From Amphimedon queenslandica (Eukaryota > Porifera > Demospongiae > Haplosclerida > Niphatidae), in the NCBI RefSeq assembly GCF_000090795.2, contig NW_003546343.1, positions 188,771 through 243,801 of the forward strand: 55,031 bases of DNA. Reading direction: 5' to 3'. A program made the position numbers and the translations under genes. How positions within the stretch are numbered: the first letter of the stretch is position 1; every line of letters starts with the position of its first letter. This document shows, one piece after another, positions 22,431 to 42,397 of this stretch. Below the pieces are notes generated by a model. That model made no database searches. It was not told the DNA's origin and saw only the letters and a program-made list of their open reading frames with translations.

Positions 22431-23838
22431 CTATTTCTTTTGTGGTGCTATGATTCCTTCTAGTTGAGCCTAAAAAAAGAAAAGAAAAGAAAATATGAAT
22501 GATTTTATACGATCATTGCAATGTCTCACTTGTAATTGAGTATTTGTTTTTTTGAGTGCCTGTATTTCTTCTTGGTGTTTTTTCTCTTCTAGTTTCCTAT
22601 TCTCATTCTCACGCTTTTCGATAGCGTCACACTTGTTCTTTAATTCAAGTACCTTTAAAGTGATGATGAATTAGGATATTAAATGCATTATTCAGTTAAC
22701 ACTATACTTTTAACCATTACTCACTTGCTGTTCCAAGTCTCGTTTTTCTTCACTCAGTTTCTCAATTCGCTCCTCCATATCTCCTTTGCCTTGCTCAGAC
22801 ATTAATGCTTTCCTTACACCAAAAGCAACACTACAGTCATAAAGAGTAATATCTTAAACTGAAAGATGAACAGGTGAGTCTCTTACCTGCTCTCATAGAG
22901 TGTCTGGTAGGCCGCAATTGTCATTCTTATCTCATCTCTGACTCTGCAATGAAAAAAGACAAATGACTACATCTACAAATGATTCTCTTCCTTACCTTAG
23001 CAGTAATGTGCCTCTTTCTGAGCAATTTATAGTAACTTGGCGAATCAACTCGTCTATTGTGAACAAAGAATCGGCATTAAGGATGGAGTAAAAGCAAAAA
23101 ATGCAATATCCTTTACCAAAGCATTGTGAGTATAGTTCTCTCCTCACCGGACAGATCCCTGTCTCTCTGGCCTGCCTTTGCTGAAGCTTTGTATCCAGTT
23201 GCTCCTGCACATAAAATACAATAAAATATCTGAATTCTTGCCTTTGTGCATGCATGTACATGTATATACAATGTACCTTCAGATTTACACATGCAATATG
23301 CCTTTATATATATACCTGTAGATTTATGACGTCAAGGCGAGTTGCTGGTGTGCTTGAAACACATTGCTTCCATAGCTGTCCTTCTTCAGACCATTCTCTA
23401 GGAGGCAGTATTGAGTTCAGTATCTCTTCAGTTTGCTGGTTTTTTTGTGCTTCGACTGGCGTGAGTTTGTTCTTAGGCAGCCCAGGGAGAGGCCCACCAC
23501 TTCCTGTCACTGCAATTGTACCTGCTTGCTTATTGTCTGTCTTTGGAGTTTTGGGCTAGGGAAATGGAAAAATAGTCAGTTATGCCGGGAGTCTGAAGCA
23601 CCACTGAACATCACGATGCTAATTTGTTATAGATTGAAGAATTTTTTAATCTTTCATTGCTTATTTTGAGAGTACTTTTGGACTATAATAATACAACTGC
23701 AGTTGGTTATTTGGCTAATTTCTCATGGTAACATTGAATTGGTTCACTTTTTACCTTTGTTCTCTTGTCAGTGTTCTTGCTGACTAGTGTCGGGTTGTCA
23801 TACTTGACAAGAGTCTCTGTAGGTACGATCATACTCAT
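22431..23838 (-). CDS. DNALI1: Axonemal dynein light intermediate chain (p28)
   Basis: Eight exons, right to left: 23755-23838, 23316-23555, 23117-23204, 22996-23053, 22887-22943, 22725-22830, 22530-22652, 22431-22469; 264 residues, the family size. Highly conserved blocks are TLVKYDNPTLVS at the N-terminus, LPPREW, EQLDTKLQQRQARETGICPV, YSQCFDELIRQVTINCSERG, YQTLYESSVAFG, then a coiled coil ending AQLEGIIAPQK. It is the light intermediate chain of inner-arm dyneins, needed for ciliary and flagellar beating; in a sponge the likely site is choanocytes and ciliated larvae. An X-box lies 40 bp upstream of the ATG. SMNDC1 ends only 170 bp upstream on the same strand. Confidence 0.96.
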
Positions 23839-23877
23839 CTTGTCTCTCCCTTGTGTTCTCTCCCCTTTCTGTTTGTC

Positions 23878-23891
23878 GTTGTCGTGGAAAC
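23878..23891. promoter_or_regulatory. RFX X-box in the DNALI1 promoter
   Basis: GTTGTCGTGGAAAC has two inverted half-sites GTTGTC and GGAAAC separated by 2 bp, matching the RFX X-box pattern (GTTGCC-AT-GGAAAC type). It ends 40 bp from the start codon, the usual location in ciliary genes. Confidence 0.7.
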
Positions 23892-24008
23892 ACTCACGTG
23901 AGCAAAATTAATAATTAACAGCTATAACTAGTAATCTTTCCGTATACTTATTCATAATTTAATTTTTAATGAGAATAGTGCTGTGTGTGCATATACAGTA
24001 TCTATTGA

Positions 24009-25286
24009 TCAATGGAGATAACTTTTAGGTTGTGCATAATCAGTCATTCCCTTTCCTCCTATATTACAAGTACCAATACCGACCTATAATAATAATAATA
24101 ACAATGTAAAAAAAGGAATAAAACCATCCATTACCATACCCTTCCTTCTGTAGAGTCTGGAACTGCAAATATACTCTTCTTAATCTTACCACTAAGTGGC
24201 CCACTTTTAGACTTCATTGACTATGCAAACAATGTACACATCAATGGAGGGCACAGTGGTATAAAAGGAGTTACTTTGGCAGAGAAGTTTTTCCATTTTT
24301 GCTTCTCACCTTCTCTGTGCTGATCGATGATTTGCATTCTTGCTTTCTTTTTCTCGTTTTTCTTTTTCTTTATCTCTCTAAGATCGTTCTTCTTTTGTCT
24401 AAAAAGTAAACAATAAAATGTCTAAGGTATGGAACTCTCTCTTTAATATACCAAAAAGACTCTACTCACTCTAGTATGCAAGAAATACAGTATGTACTCA
24501 TTACCTTGAAGTTTTTGCTCTTTCTCTTTCCACTGGTATCATTGGTGCCTCCCAGTCTCTAGGCATTAAGTCAGTGATACGAGTAATCTCTGTTGTTCCA
24601 TAGCCATCGAAAGTAACCGTACACGTCTGTCCATCCTCAGATATCATGTCAATTACTGCATTAAAGTGTCTAGAATTTACGATATAATATCATCAAATGA
24701 TGCGGACATACTTTCCATTCTTGCTCCAGAGAGCTTTGCAAGAGTCGCCTTGCTTCCATTCAGTGGATGTTTTCTTCTTTTTCTATAGAGCAAGTAGTAC
24801 AAAAGATTAATAAAGAAGTAATAAAATTAAGAATAGCTGATCAAAGACAGAACTTAGCACGCTACTATTTAGAAATTATTTAAACAATTAAAATGTATGT
24901 CATTTCCAATGCACACATATTACAAAGCTGTGAATTCATCTTATATGAGGCTGAAGATTAGCAAGCATTTAAAAGTACATAAATTTTGTCGACGCTGCAA
25001 ATTACCTGAGGTGCTAGCTCAATGAGATCCTTTGTTAACGTTATGACATCCTAAAAATAGTATTAAATTAATGCATCTGTTTAAAATGGTGCTAACATAC
25101 AGTGAGATCTGATTTCAGTTTCAAAAGTTCCTCATTATCTGGCTCGTTTGTCAAAGCTGCTTCTACCTGAGGACATAAAAACATAATAAATGAAGCAATG
25201 CTTCTGTGAGAAAGGTCTACCTGGTCGTACTGTGCCTCATATTGAGCAAGAGTATCCTTCAACTCAGAAGTACTAGCAGTCGCCAT
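24009..25286 (-). CDS. SMNDC1: Survival motor neuron domain-containing protein 1 (splicing factor 30)
   Basis: Eight exons, right to left: 25221-25286, 25101-25166, 25006-25050, 24712-24782, 24505-24669, 24275-24398, 24140-24220, 24009-24083; 230 residues (vertebrate ~238). The N-terminal helix pair (LKDTLAQYEAQYDQVEAAL, DVITLTKDLIEL) is followed by a Tudor domain at ~74-125 (WKQGDSCKALWSKNGK, VTFDGYGTTEITRITDLMP). Then come a Lys-rich stretch (REIKKKKNEKKKAR) and the conserved C-terminus SIFAVPDSTEGRVGIGTC. It is a spliceosome assembly factor that binds symmetric dimethyl-arginine and recruits the tri-snRNP. The gene is divergent from the PABP gene. Confidence 0.95.
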
Positions 25287-25733
25287 TTTGTAAGTAATAT
25301 TGAAAATTGAAATGGCCGAACAATTAGATCTAGAAATGTAACGGTATTTGAGTGGGAGTTGGCTATTGCGCAATGGGTCATGTGACAAATCGTGTGATCT
25401 ATCACGTGATTCACTCTTATAAAAAGCTTAAACGTCATGACGACGCTCACAGCTGCCAAGTCGTCCCTTTTCAGACAAGAAGGACTCTTTTGTTCTCCCT
25501 TGTCTCGGGAAGGCTTGTAGTTAGTCTCCCCTTAGGCCCTTTTTAGTTTGTCAGTGTGTGTATTGTAACTTAGAGAAAAAAAAACAAATCTTCCAAAAAC
25601 TACCAAAAAAAGTCTAAAACCCAAAAGGAACAAAAAACCGCAAACAGCCAAACTCGACACAAAAAGTTTTCTTGTCTGTCTTATTGTATTTTGTTTATCA
25701 GGTATCGATCTAGGAAGAAATTTAATCAAAAAA
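25287..25733 (+). promoter_or_regulatory. SMNDC1/PABP divergent promoter and A-rich PABP leader
   Basis: A perfect bHLH-type palindrome TCACGTGA lies at 25402-25409 and a TATA-like TATAAAAAG at 25418-25426, oriented toward the PABP gene. A pyrimidine run (TCCCTTTT, 25464-25471) could be a TOP-type start. The predicted leader contains a strongly A-rich segment at 25574-25666, then a 5'-UTR intron with donor GTAAGT at 25734. Confidence 0.6.
25574..25666 (+). promoter_or_regulatory. A-rich element in the PABP 5' UTR (putative autoregulatory site)
   Basis: Runs of A (GAGAAAAAAAAACAAATC, ACCAAAAAAAGTC, AACAAAAAACCG) are spread over ~90 nt of the predicted leader. In mammals the PABPC1 leader carries a comparable A-rich sequence that PABP binds to repress its own translation. 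Confidence 0.6.
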
Positions 25734-25754
25734 GTAAGTCCAGAAATATAATAA

Positions 25755-34682
<8,928 letters not shown>

Positions 34683-34869
34683 GAACTGGAACAAACTTAA
34701 CTTGAACCTTTATTTAACCGAGTTATTATTATTCTTGTTATTATTATAATTTGAGTCTTAAACTCTAGTTGATTTTCTTCTTAAAGATAATTTCTTCCAA
34801 TCAAAAAAACTAATCAAATATTAATCATAAAATTATTAACAATGGTAGCTATTATTATTATTAGTTCTT

Positions 34870-36489
34870 CTATTCAGCTTTGACCTTTGATAGCACCTTC
34901 TTCCGTTGGCTTATCATGTGACCATAAAGTTGAGGAAATACTGCAAAAAATTAATGATAAAAACCTGATTTTAAAGATTATATTTTTGCCAAAACATTTT
35001 ATGCTGTAGAAAGTTTTACAAATTTTTAAAATTGGGCCGAAGTCCCTGTGCTATAGTACAGGGGTCATTGGCCAAATTTTGCCAATATTGCTATGGAGTT
35101 AACATTATGCCATTATTACGTGGTAGTATTGTGTTACTAAGTAATACTTACATGGTATGTATATGAAGGCTCCAAATATAAGGAAGTAGTAATAAGAGAA
35201 AGCAAAATTCAAAGGATTAGGAAGAGATATTGACCACTGCTGGGTAGCACGCACCACCGGAAGTGCTGTGAAAAACAATATCTGTTCGCCCTACAAAGAG
35301 AAAAGATTTGACTTCATTATAATAACAATAATTTTATTAGCTTTAAAAAAAGAATCTTTGATCATCCCCTCATCTGTCTGTGTCTGTCCCTCTATCTCTC
35401 TTTCCCTCCCTCCCTCCCTCTTTCTCTCTCTCTCTCCCTTACTGTTACTCCAGTTGGATAAAGGACATAGAAAAGAGTATACCTACAATACAATAAACTA
35501 TTATGACAGTCTCCATTCATTGATACAACTGACCTCATGTATGTGAGCATGCGAGGTGTATTCCCTATTAGTGTGCAGGCATAGAAGGCATAACGAATAA
35601 CTTCAGTAATAGACCAGGCAAGCAATACCACCATTAGTCCTACAGAATCATTCACCTGTGGGTGGTGACAACGGATGCTATGCTATTATGAAATTTTTGC
35701 ATGCATAACCATTGTTGGATCTAGAGGGGAATTTTGGTCTCACATATTTAGCCTAGTTCTCCTTAAATCTCTTTCTTTTAGTCTTCCAAAATTTATTTAT
35801 AAATCTTAGAATGAGCATTACTTAGCATAGCCCGCTTTAGCATAGTAATAAGAATAGAGCTGGACTATTAGAAATTCAATCATTAAGCTGTGATGACATA
35901 TTCAATAAGATAAACTGTTGTCTGCCAAAGCTATGCAAATCTTGCTACTATACATACTAATCAACACTCCTCAGACTCAGAGATTTTTGGCATGTACTTA
36001 CTCCTGCTACGCCTTCGATGAGTCCCCATAGAACAAAAACCCTTGACAGAACTTGTAAAAATGTCAGCAATGCACTGGAAGAGACGATACCAATAATACA
36101 ATGCACGACCTAAGAGAGAGAGAGAGAGGTGGTGAGCTATTACTGGCATTAACTTATATCGCTGTCACTCACTTCCATGCATGCAAGTGTCTGAAACAAA
36201 CGGAGTTGATCTTTTATCACAAAGTGTAGCCCAGGCACTCCTTTCCAGATCCCATACTCACCTTCATTATCAAGCATGTACTGTAAGGTTTTCAAGAGGA
36301 TCATGCCCCAACTATTGAAGTCGTGGCCATGTGAGAAAAAATACATGAAATAAAATGCTTTGCAGCTTTATTTTAGTCTTACCCGGAAGATAATATTACG
36401 TTATAAGCTACTAGGTAGCCTTTAGCTAGTCCGCTAACGCTGTTGCCTTTGCTTGGAGTTGTAGTTTCAGCATTGTTATTGGCAGCCAT
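34870..36489 (-). CDS. HACD: Very-long-chain (3R)-3-hydroxyacyl-CoA dehydratase, copy 1
   Basis: Seven exons, right to left: 36383-36489, 36173-36311, 36002-36109, 35534-35655, 35443-35482, 35152-35290, 34870-34940; 241 residues. This is a polytopic ER enzyme of the PTPLA family, catalysing the third step of very-long-chain fatty acid elongation (dehydration of 3-hydroxyacyl-CoA). Conserved blocks are YLVAYNVIL, LRLFQTLACMEVVHCIIGIV, AWSITEVIRYAFYA and FSYYYFL. The catalytic Tyr and Glu are seven residues apart (VLYPTGVTGEQ). It ends FPQLYGHMISQRKKVLSK. It is convergent with the PABP gene (187 bp apart) and 78 bp from the stop of copy 2. Confidence 0.94.
34955..35090 (+). repeat. 186-bp repeat, partial diverged unit in HACD copy 1 intron
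   Basis: The palindrome is present with one mismatch (CCCTGTGCTATAGTACAGGG, 35044-35063), flanked by AAATTGGGCCGAAGT and TCATTGGCCAAATTTTGCC. Confidence 0.8.
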
Positions 36490-36567
36490 CTTTGATTAAA
36501 CGATTATAATTAATTAATATTCATTGATTTTATTAATAAGGTAATTAATTAATTCAATAATAATTAA

Positions 36568-37577
36568 TTATAAGGATTTCTTGTTTTTCTCTTTGTACAA
36601 TGCTTTTTGGCGCTGCTTTATCATGTGGCCGTACAATTGTGGAAAGACTGCACACAAAAAAAATAAAATTACATGATTAAAAATGAAAATTTTCTTACCA
36701 GATAAATACAGCATTATTCCAAAGTATCCAAAGTAATAATAAGAGAAAGAAATGTTCCATGGATTAGGCAGAAAGATTGACCATTGCTGAGTTGCACGTA
36801 CTAATGGCAATGCATTATATACAAGAATCTGCTCACCCTATAAACATAAGGCTTGATTCAACTCAAGGAAGATAGCATCAGAAAATTGTGAGGACTTGTC
36901 ATGCTCATTATAACTTACCAGTACACCAATAGGATACAATACATAAAATAGTGTGTACCTAAAAATAATAATGGAAAGTTTAATTTCAGAATTGTGCATG
37001 CACTCTGCATGGTAATGTATTACTATTATACCTCAAGTAAGTGATAGCATAAGGTTTACTCCCCATAAGCAGGCAGGCATAATAAATATAGCGAATGACC
37101 TCTGTGATTGACCATCCTACTTGTGCTAGTAGCATACCTACAGATTGATTCATCTTAAAATAAATTTGAAAATTTAATCAATTAGATATGAGGCTTACAC
37201 AATGACTAGGTACACCCCAGACAACAGCAACTCTTGAGAAAAGTTGAAAAAATGTCAATACAACACTGGAAGGCACAATCCCAACAATGCAATGCACTAA
37301 CTGTAAGAAATGTGACATGTGTATGCAAGGTTAAAACTGCATACTGACTTCAAGGCAAGCAAGAGTTTGAAAGAACCTCAATTCTCCAATTGCTGTTCCA
37401 TTTAGCCCAGGCCTTGCTTCATGATTACAAATATAATATTTTAGTGTTTTCAGTAAAATGGTACTCCATCTAAATGCAGTAAAAGATTCTAAGTGCCATT
37501 GAATCATTGACTTACCCAATAGATTGCAGAAGGTTATAGCCTATTAGATACATCTCTGTTGCTCCATTCAACCTCAT
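36568..37577 (-). CDS. HACD: Very-long-chain (3R)-3-hydroxyacyl-CoA dehydratase, copy 2
   Basis: Seven exons, right to left: 37516-37577, 37349-37469, 37199-37300, 37032-37153, 36919-36958, 36699-36837, 36568-36647; 221 residues with exon boundaries equivalent to copy 1. The N-terminus is very short (MRLNGATEMYLIGYN). Conserved blocks: LRFFQTLACLELVHCIVGIV, GWSITEVIRYIYYA, and catalytic Tyr/Glu in VLYPIGVLGEQ. It ends FPQLYGHMIKQRQKAL with a basic tail (KEKNKKSL) that could act as an ER-retention signal. Middle member of the tandem trio. Confidence 0.93.
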
Positions 37578-37982
37578 GATGGATTAGCTTACCATGCTAT
37601 ACTACTATAGTTGATTAATTGTAATGAATATCATATTATAGTGCAACCCACAATAGTTTGGATGGTATTAAATGTTCATGTTATGAAATAGAAATTTAAA
37701 TTATCAGTTTTGAGGCCTTGGGTGGTGAACTTCAACTGACAGAATCAAGAGTGGATAATTTATTATACACTCTTGACACAATTAATTAAGAGATTCAGCA
37801 AGAACTGCAGTCAGCGTCCATGCAATAATCACAAAATTATATAGCTTCATACTTATGCCACGTTAATTTATAAACATGCTGTTCGAAAATAAAAAAAAAA
37901 CAGCTAACACAAAATTTATTTGGAATGAAATATGACTATTGATTTATATTATTATGTTATTGCAAAATGATGTTCCTTTAAT
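37578..37982. other. Spacer between HACD copies 2 and 3
   Basis: AT-rich; it should hold the promoter of copy 2. No open frame or known motif stands out. Confidence 0.5.
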
Positions 37983-39035
37983 TTATTGAGCCTTCTTTAG
38001 TTCTTTACATAATACTTTCATGCGCTGATGTATCATACGATCATACAAATGAGGGAAAACTATATTAAAGTACAAAAAATAATTATTTATAGTATAAAAT
38101 ACTTTATTCACCTATGAGATACTGGATTATTCCACTAATGACAAAATAGTAATAAGAAAAAGAAAAATTCCAAGGATTAGGTAGAAATATTGACCACCTC
38201 TGTGTAGCACGAACGATAGGCAATGCATAAAAAAGAAGTACTTGTTCACTCTAAAACATAATGTATTAATTAATGCAATTTATTATTTGTAAACTTACAA
38301 ACACACCCACAGGATACAGCACAATAAAAAGTGAGTATCTATATGAAGAAATAGTCAATTAACTACTGTCTTAATAGTAATTTTCATACTCAAGCAGTTA
38401 GTAGATCTACTCATATTCAATGGAATAATCATAATACCTACCTCAGATATATGATGAAGTAAGGCGTGCTGCCAATAAGCATGCAAGCATAGTATATGTA
38501 TCGACTGACTTCTGAAATTGACCACACTAGCAGAACCACAAGTGGCCATATAAACTGTTCCAACTATTTTAAGATATAGAAAGTGGAATTAGCTGAATTT
38601 AGGGGCCCAAATACTTACGTAGGAAACTGGTACAAAATCAATGATTCCCCAAAGTATTATATTCCGCGAATAAATTTGAAAGAATGTCAATACGACATTA
38701 GAGCGTATAATACCAATAATACTGTGAATTATCTGAAAGAGAGAGAAGTTAAGGATAGCATTATAAATCTCTAACTTCAAGACATGCTAGACCTTGAAAC
38801 AACTTCAATTCTTTATGCACTTTTAGATATAATCCAGGTGTTCCTACTTCTATTCCATAGTTACCTTCAATAACATACTGTACAGCTTTCATAAGAATAA
38901 AAGTCCATCTAATAATCAGATATTCCAGTGCAGTGGGAAGCAACATAAACACACTTACCCAGTAGTCTGAATGAGATTGTATGCCAATAGGTAGCTCCTG
39001 GAAGATACACTCATTCTTTGCTCTTTGTTAGCCAT
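37983..39035 (-). CDS. HACD: Very-long-chain (3R)-3-hydroxyacyl-CoA dehydratase, copy 3
   Basis: Seven exons, right to left: 38959-39035, 38776-38908, 38619-38732, 38442-38563, 38299-38338, 38112-38250, 37983-38059; 233 residues. It has the family core LKLFQGLACLEIIHSIIGII, VWSISEVSRYIYYA and FSYYYFVIS. The catalytic pair is kept but the intervening Gly is Ser (VLYPVGVFSEQ). It is the most divergent of the three: the usual VPSS loop reads IRSN, and HCIIGI reads HSIIGI. Confidence 0.92.
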
Positions 39036-39231
39036 TAGTAGTAGCCCTACATCCAGAGCCTGGCACAAAGCCAGCAGCAGTAGCCCATATCAAATAGTAG
39101 CCTTTACTTAACACTGACCAAAGCAGAGTTGAATACAGGTATTCTTCATGATGTTATACTTGTACAGTCTTATTAATCTCATTATCATGATAAAAAATTA
39201 GCTAATAACATTGATATATACAAAATTATTG

Positions 39232-40225
39232 TCATTTCTGTCTCTGTGAGGCTGCTTCGTCCCAAATGGTGACTCCATCGCACGTACAAACTTTTTTCGT
39301 ATTTTGAAATAAGCCGGCTGATCGAGCAATAATGCCACACATTAACCTGGAATGTAGTACAATTAAAAACCACCGTATCATTCATCCTAGTTATTTCAGT
39401 TTGCACCTTCTGGTTCCATAGACTGACGGTATTGATGAATGTAGTATCATTGAGCGTCCAATCACATCGTACACTTTGACTCTCTCTGACTTTGTTTGAA
39501 ATGAAATTCGACCGGATCCATCAGATTGCAAAGCAGCAATATCACCAACTGGCGGTAATGAATGTGACACACTCTATGAAGAAATAATTTACAAGTCTAA
39601 TACTTGTACATTATTTCTTTATAGAGCTTAGTTTAAAATATGAAATATAAAAAATATAAATTTTATAAATAAATTACAAGTGATAAAATGTGATAAATGT
39701 GTCCTTACTTTCCCGTTCTTGCTCATCATAACATTGTACACGTCACCACAGCTGCAATGATATTAATATTATAATAAAACTACAACCTCACTGCCATACT
39801 TACCTCTCACAACCATTTGATAAGTCGCCATGATCGTGTATTTTCAGGAGGTGCTCTTTATTTGGAGTAAGACCATCTATCGTACCTTCTATCACACATT
39901 CATTGGACGACACCTACATGTGGATGTACAAGAAATCATGAAAAACAATTAATACATTAGACCTTGATGCCCATACTTACTTGAACCATTCTCAGTAGGC
40001 CATTAACTGGTCCACTTCCCTTCATTACAACAACAGCTGCTCCTTGGTGACTAGTAGGTGCCTGCTCTTGTCCACCGAACCCGCGGAACACGATGAGTTT
40101 TCCCGTGGACTCCAATAACTTGTGAACGTTAGAAGAAGGCAGTGAGGTCTCTACTATCACAACTTCATTCGGAACATCAACGTATACACTATTAATACCT
40201 AGTGTTGTTATTATTATTATTTATT

Positions 40226-40289
<64 letters not shown>

Positions 40290-40456
40290 GTTAGTATTAT
40301 TTATACCTGGTACGTTCAGAGCTGCTTTCACTGCCTCTTCACAAGATTTGCATGTCATCTGAACAGCAAACTCCATCTTGAAATAGTAAGAGGGAGAGAG
40401 AGAATGACAATAATTGATTATAAAATAATAATAAATTTTACCTTAGTGTCAGCCAT
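39232..40456 (-). CDS. CCS: Copper chaperone for superoxide dismutase
   Basis: Seven exons, right to left: 40442-40456, 40307-40376, 39981-40198, 39804-39913, 39709-39751, 39407-39573, 39232-39346; 245 residues (vertebrate ~274). Domain 1 is an Atx1-like metal-binding fold with MTCKSC. Domain 2 is SOD1-like (HQGAAVVVMKGSGPVNG, HDHGDLSNGCESCGDVYN, YDVIGRSMIL, CGIIARSAGLFQNTKKVC). Domain 3 carries the CxC motif (VCTCDGVTIWDE) that transfers copper and forms the SOD1 disulfide. Domain 2 is shortened: the zinc loop and the loop after the DVIGRS strand are cut down (HSSIPSVYGTRRLMCG), and most metal ligands are missing. It is divergent from MRTO4. Confidence 0.93.
40229..40289 (+). repeat. (TTA)n microsatellite in a CCS intron
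   Basis: About 20 ATT triplets in the intron between exons 40307-40376 and 39981-40198. Confidence 0.9.
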
Positions 40457-40587
40457 GATTGTGGGTGGAGCATAATTATTATCAAGAAGGCGTGGCTAGA
40501 TGTAAAAACAAGGCGTGGTTTAGCAACAACAGGTAACCACGTGGCATTGTTAGGGCAAAAAGAAAGAGAAAAGCAGGAGACGAGAAA
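40457..40587. promoter_or_regulatory. Bidirectional promoter CCS / MRTO4
   Basis: 131 bp separate the two ATGs. It holds GGCGTGGCT (40489-40497) and GGCGTGGTT (40512-40520), the same GGYGTGGYT word seen three times in the MTMR9/S8 protease promoter at 10554-10612. There is no TATA box. Confidence 0.6.
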
Positions 40588-42205
40588 ATGCCAAAATCCA
40601 AGAGAAACAGAGTTTGTAAGTTAGTTACATGACCAAAAATTTATTTGGCTTATTTTCAATTTGCAACACTCCATTTTGTGACAAATTGTGACTCATCTAT
40701 TCATTTTCACCCAATATTATTTCTATTTTTATAGTTTTATTATTATAATTAATGATTGTAGATTCACTGACTAATACGCGTAAGAAAGGGTCAGAGCGAA
40801 AAGCGTCTCTCCTTCAAGATGTCCGCGACTGCTGCGACCAATATTCAAATCTTTATGTGTTCAGCGTTGAAAATATGAGAAATAGTAAATTAAAAGACGT
40901 CCGTACTCAGTGGAAACACAGCAGGTTCTTCCTTGGCAAGAACCGGGTAATGCAGCTGGCACTGGGTAACGATGAGGCCCAGGAATACAAGGAGGGATTG
41001 CATAAGATTGCTAACGTGAGTTAATTTTAAAATTTTGTAAAAAATCCAATTTTTATGGGAATCAGCTCAAACTTGCTACACTATATAAGAACATGTATGT
41101 GTATTTTAAAATGTAATAAAAATGAATAATTTTTTCCTAGTCATTTTTGGCAAAATTTGGCCTGTGACCCTGTACTATAGTACAGGGACTTTGAACCGAT
41201 TTTGGAGCAACTTTAAAGATTCGTAAAAAATCCAAACTTGATTGGAATCGGCTCAAACTTTCTACACAACATAAGTATATGTATATGTATCAGAAAAAGT
41301 TATAAAAATGGAGAATTCTCAATTTTTCATTTTTGGCAAAATTTGGCCTGTGACCCTGTACTATAGTACAGGGACTTTGACCCGATTTTGGAGCAACTTT
41401 AAAAATTTGTAAAAAATCCAAACTTGATCAGAATCGGCTCAAACTTTCTACACAACATAAGTATATGTATATGTATCAGAAAAAGTTATAAAAATGAAAA
41501 ATTCTCTCCTAGTGATTTTTGACTTAAATACCCTAGCTCATACTATTATTGAAATCACATTGCAACGACATTTAATCAAGACTCCTCTATCTCTCTTTCA
41601 CCCTCCCAGTTTCTAAGAGGCAATGTTGGTCTTCTTTTTACTAACGAGGACAACTCCCTGGTGAAGTCATGGTTTGAGTCTTACTATGAAATGGACTATG
41701 CCAGATCAGGTTTTGTAGCTGAACAGAGAATAGCTTTAGAAGAAGGTATAACTATTGCTCACTCCCTAACCCTCTCTGTTAATCCTCACCTCCTTCTCTT
41801 TTGCTTTCTTACTCTCTTTTCTTACCTCTCTCCTCTCATTTCTTTCTTTCTCAAGGTCCTTTGGATCAGTTCACTCATAGCATTGAGCCCCATCTCCGTT
41901 CGTTGGGTCTACCTACTAAACTTGAGAAAGGCAAAGTCATCCTGTTACAGGATCATGTTGTCTGTTCTCCTGGCGACACACTCACTCCAGAACAAGCAAG
42001 AATATTAGTGAGAGCATCAAAAAGAATTTAGTCAAGTTTATTTTTAATTTTGTTTTTTTAGAAATTATTGGGTTTTCCGCTTGCAAAGTTTGAAGTTCGG
42101 CTCTTAGCTCACTGGTATAAGGATGGGAGTGTGACACGCCTCTCAGACCACACCCCCTGTGGCGGCTATAACTCACATGACGAGGAGGAAGAACCAGAAG
42201 AGTAA
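40588..42205 (+). CDS. MRTO4: Ribosome assembly / mRNA turnover protein 4
   Basis: Five exons: 40588-40615, 40762-41015, 41610-41745, 41856-42007, 42062-42205; 237 residues. It is a uL10-like trans-acting factor of 60S biogenesis that occupies the P0 stalk site in the nucleolus. Conserved blocks are MPKSKRNRV at the start, [59 protein letters not shown] and [19 protein letters not shown], with an acidic tail (DEEEEPEE). The second intron is expanded by reverse-oriented 186-bp repeats. Confidence 0.96.
41030..41530 (-). repeat. Tandem 186-bp repeats in MRTO4 intron 2
   Basis: About 2.7 units in reverse orientation; palindromes start at 41168 and 41354, again exactly 186 bp apart. They fill most of the 594-bp intron. 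Confidence 0.93.
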
Positions 42206-42397
42206 ACTGGTTTTAAGATTGAAATGTGTACAAAGTTAATTAATTGATGCTTTATTTTATCTGTGCATCAGATTTAAACCAAAAAAATTAAATATTTTTA
42301 TCTCAAAATTATACTTAATAAAAACATAAAAAAACAAAATGGGTAGTAAGTTTTCAGCCATTCAGTGCATGTACTCTTGGTATCTTGGTATTGTTCA

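Noticed and set aside
23254..23669. Overlapping plus-strand open frames of 101 and 78 codons
   Set aside because: They lie antisense to DNALI1 exon 2 and introns; no family resemblance.
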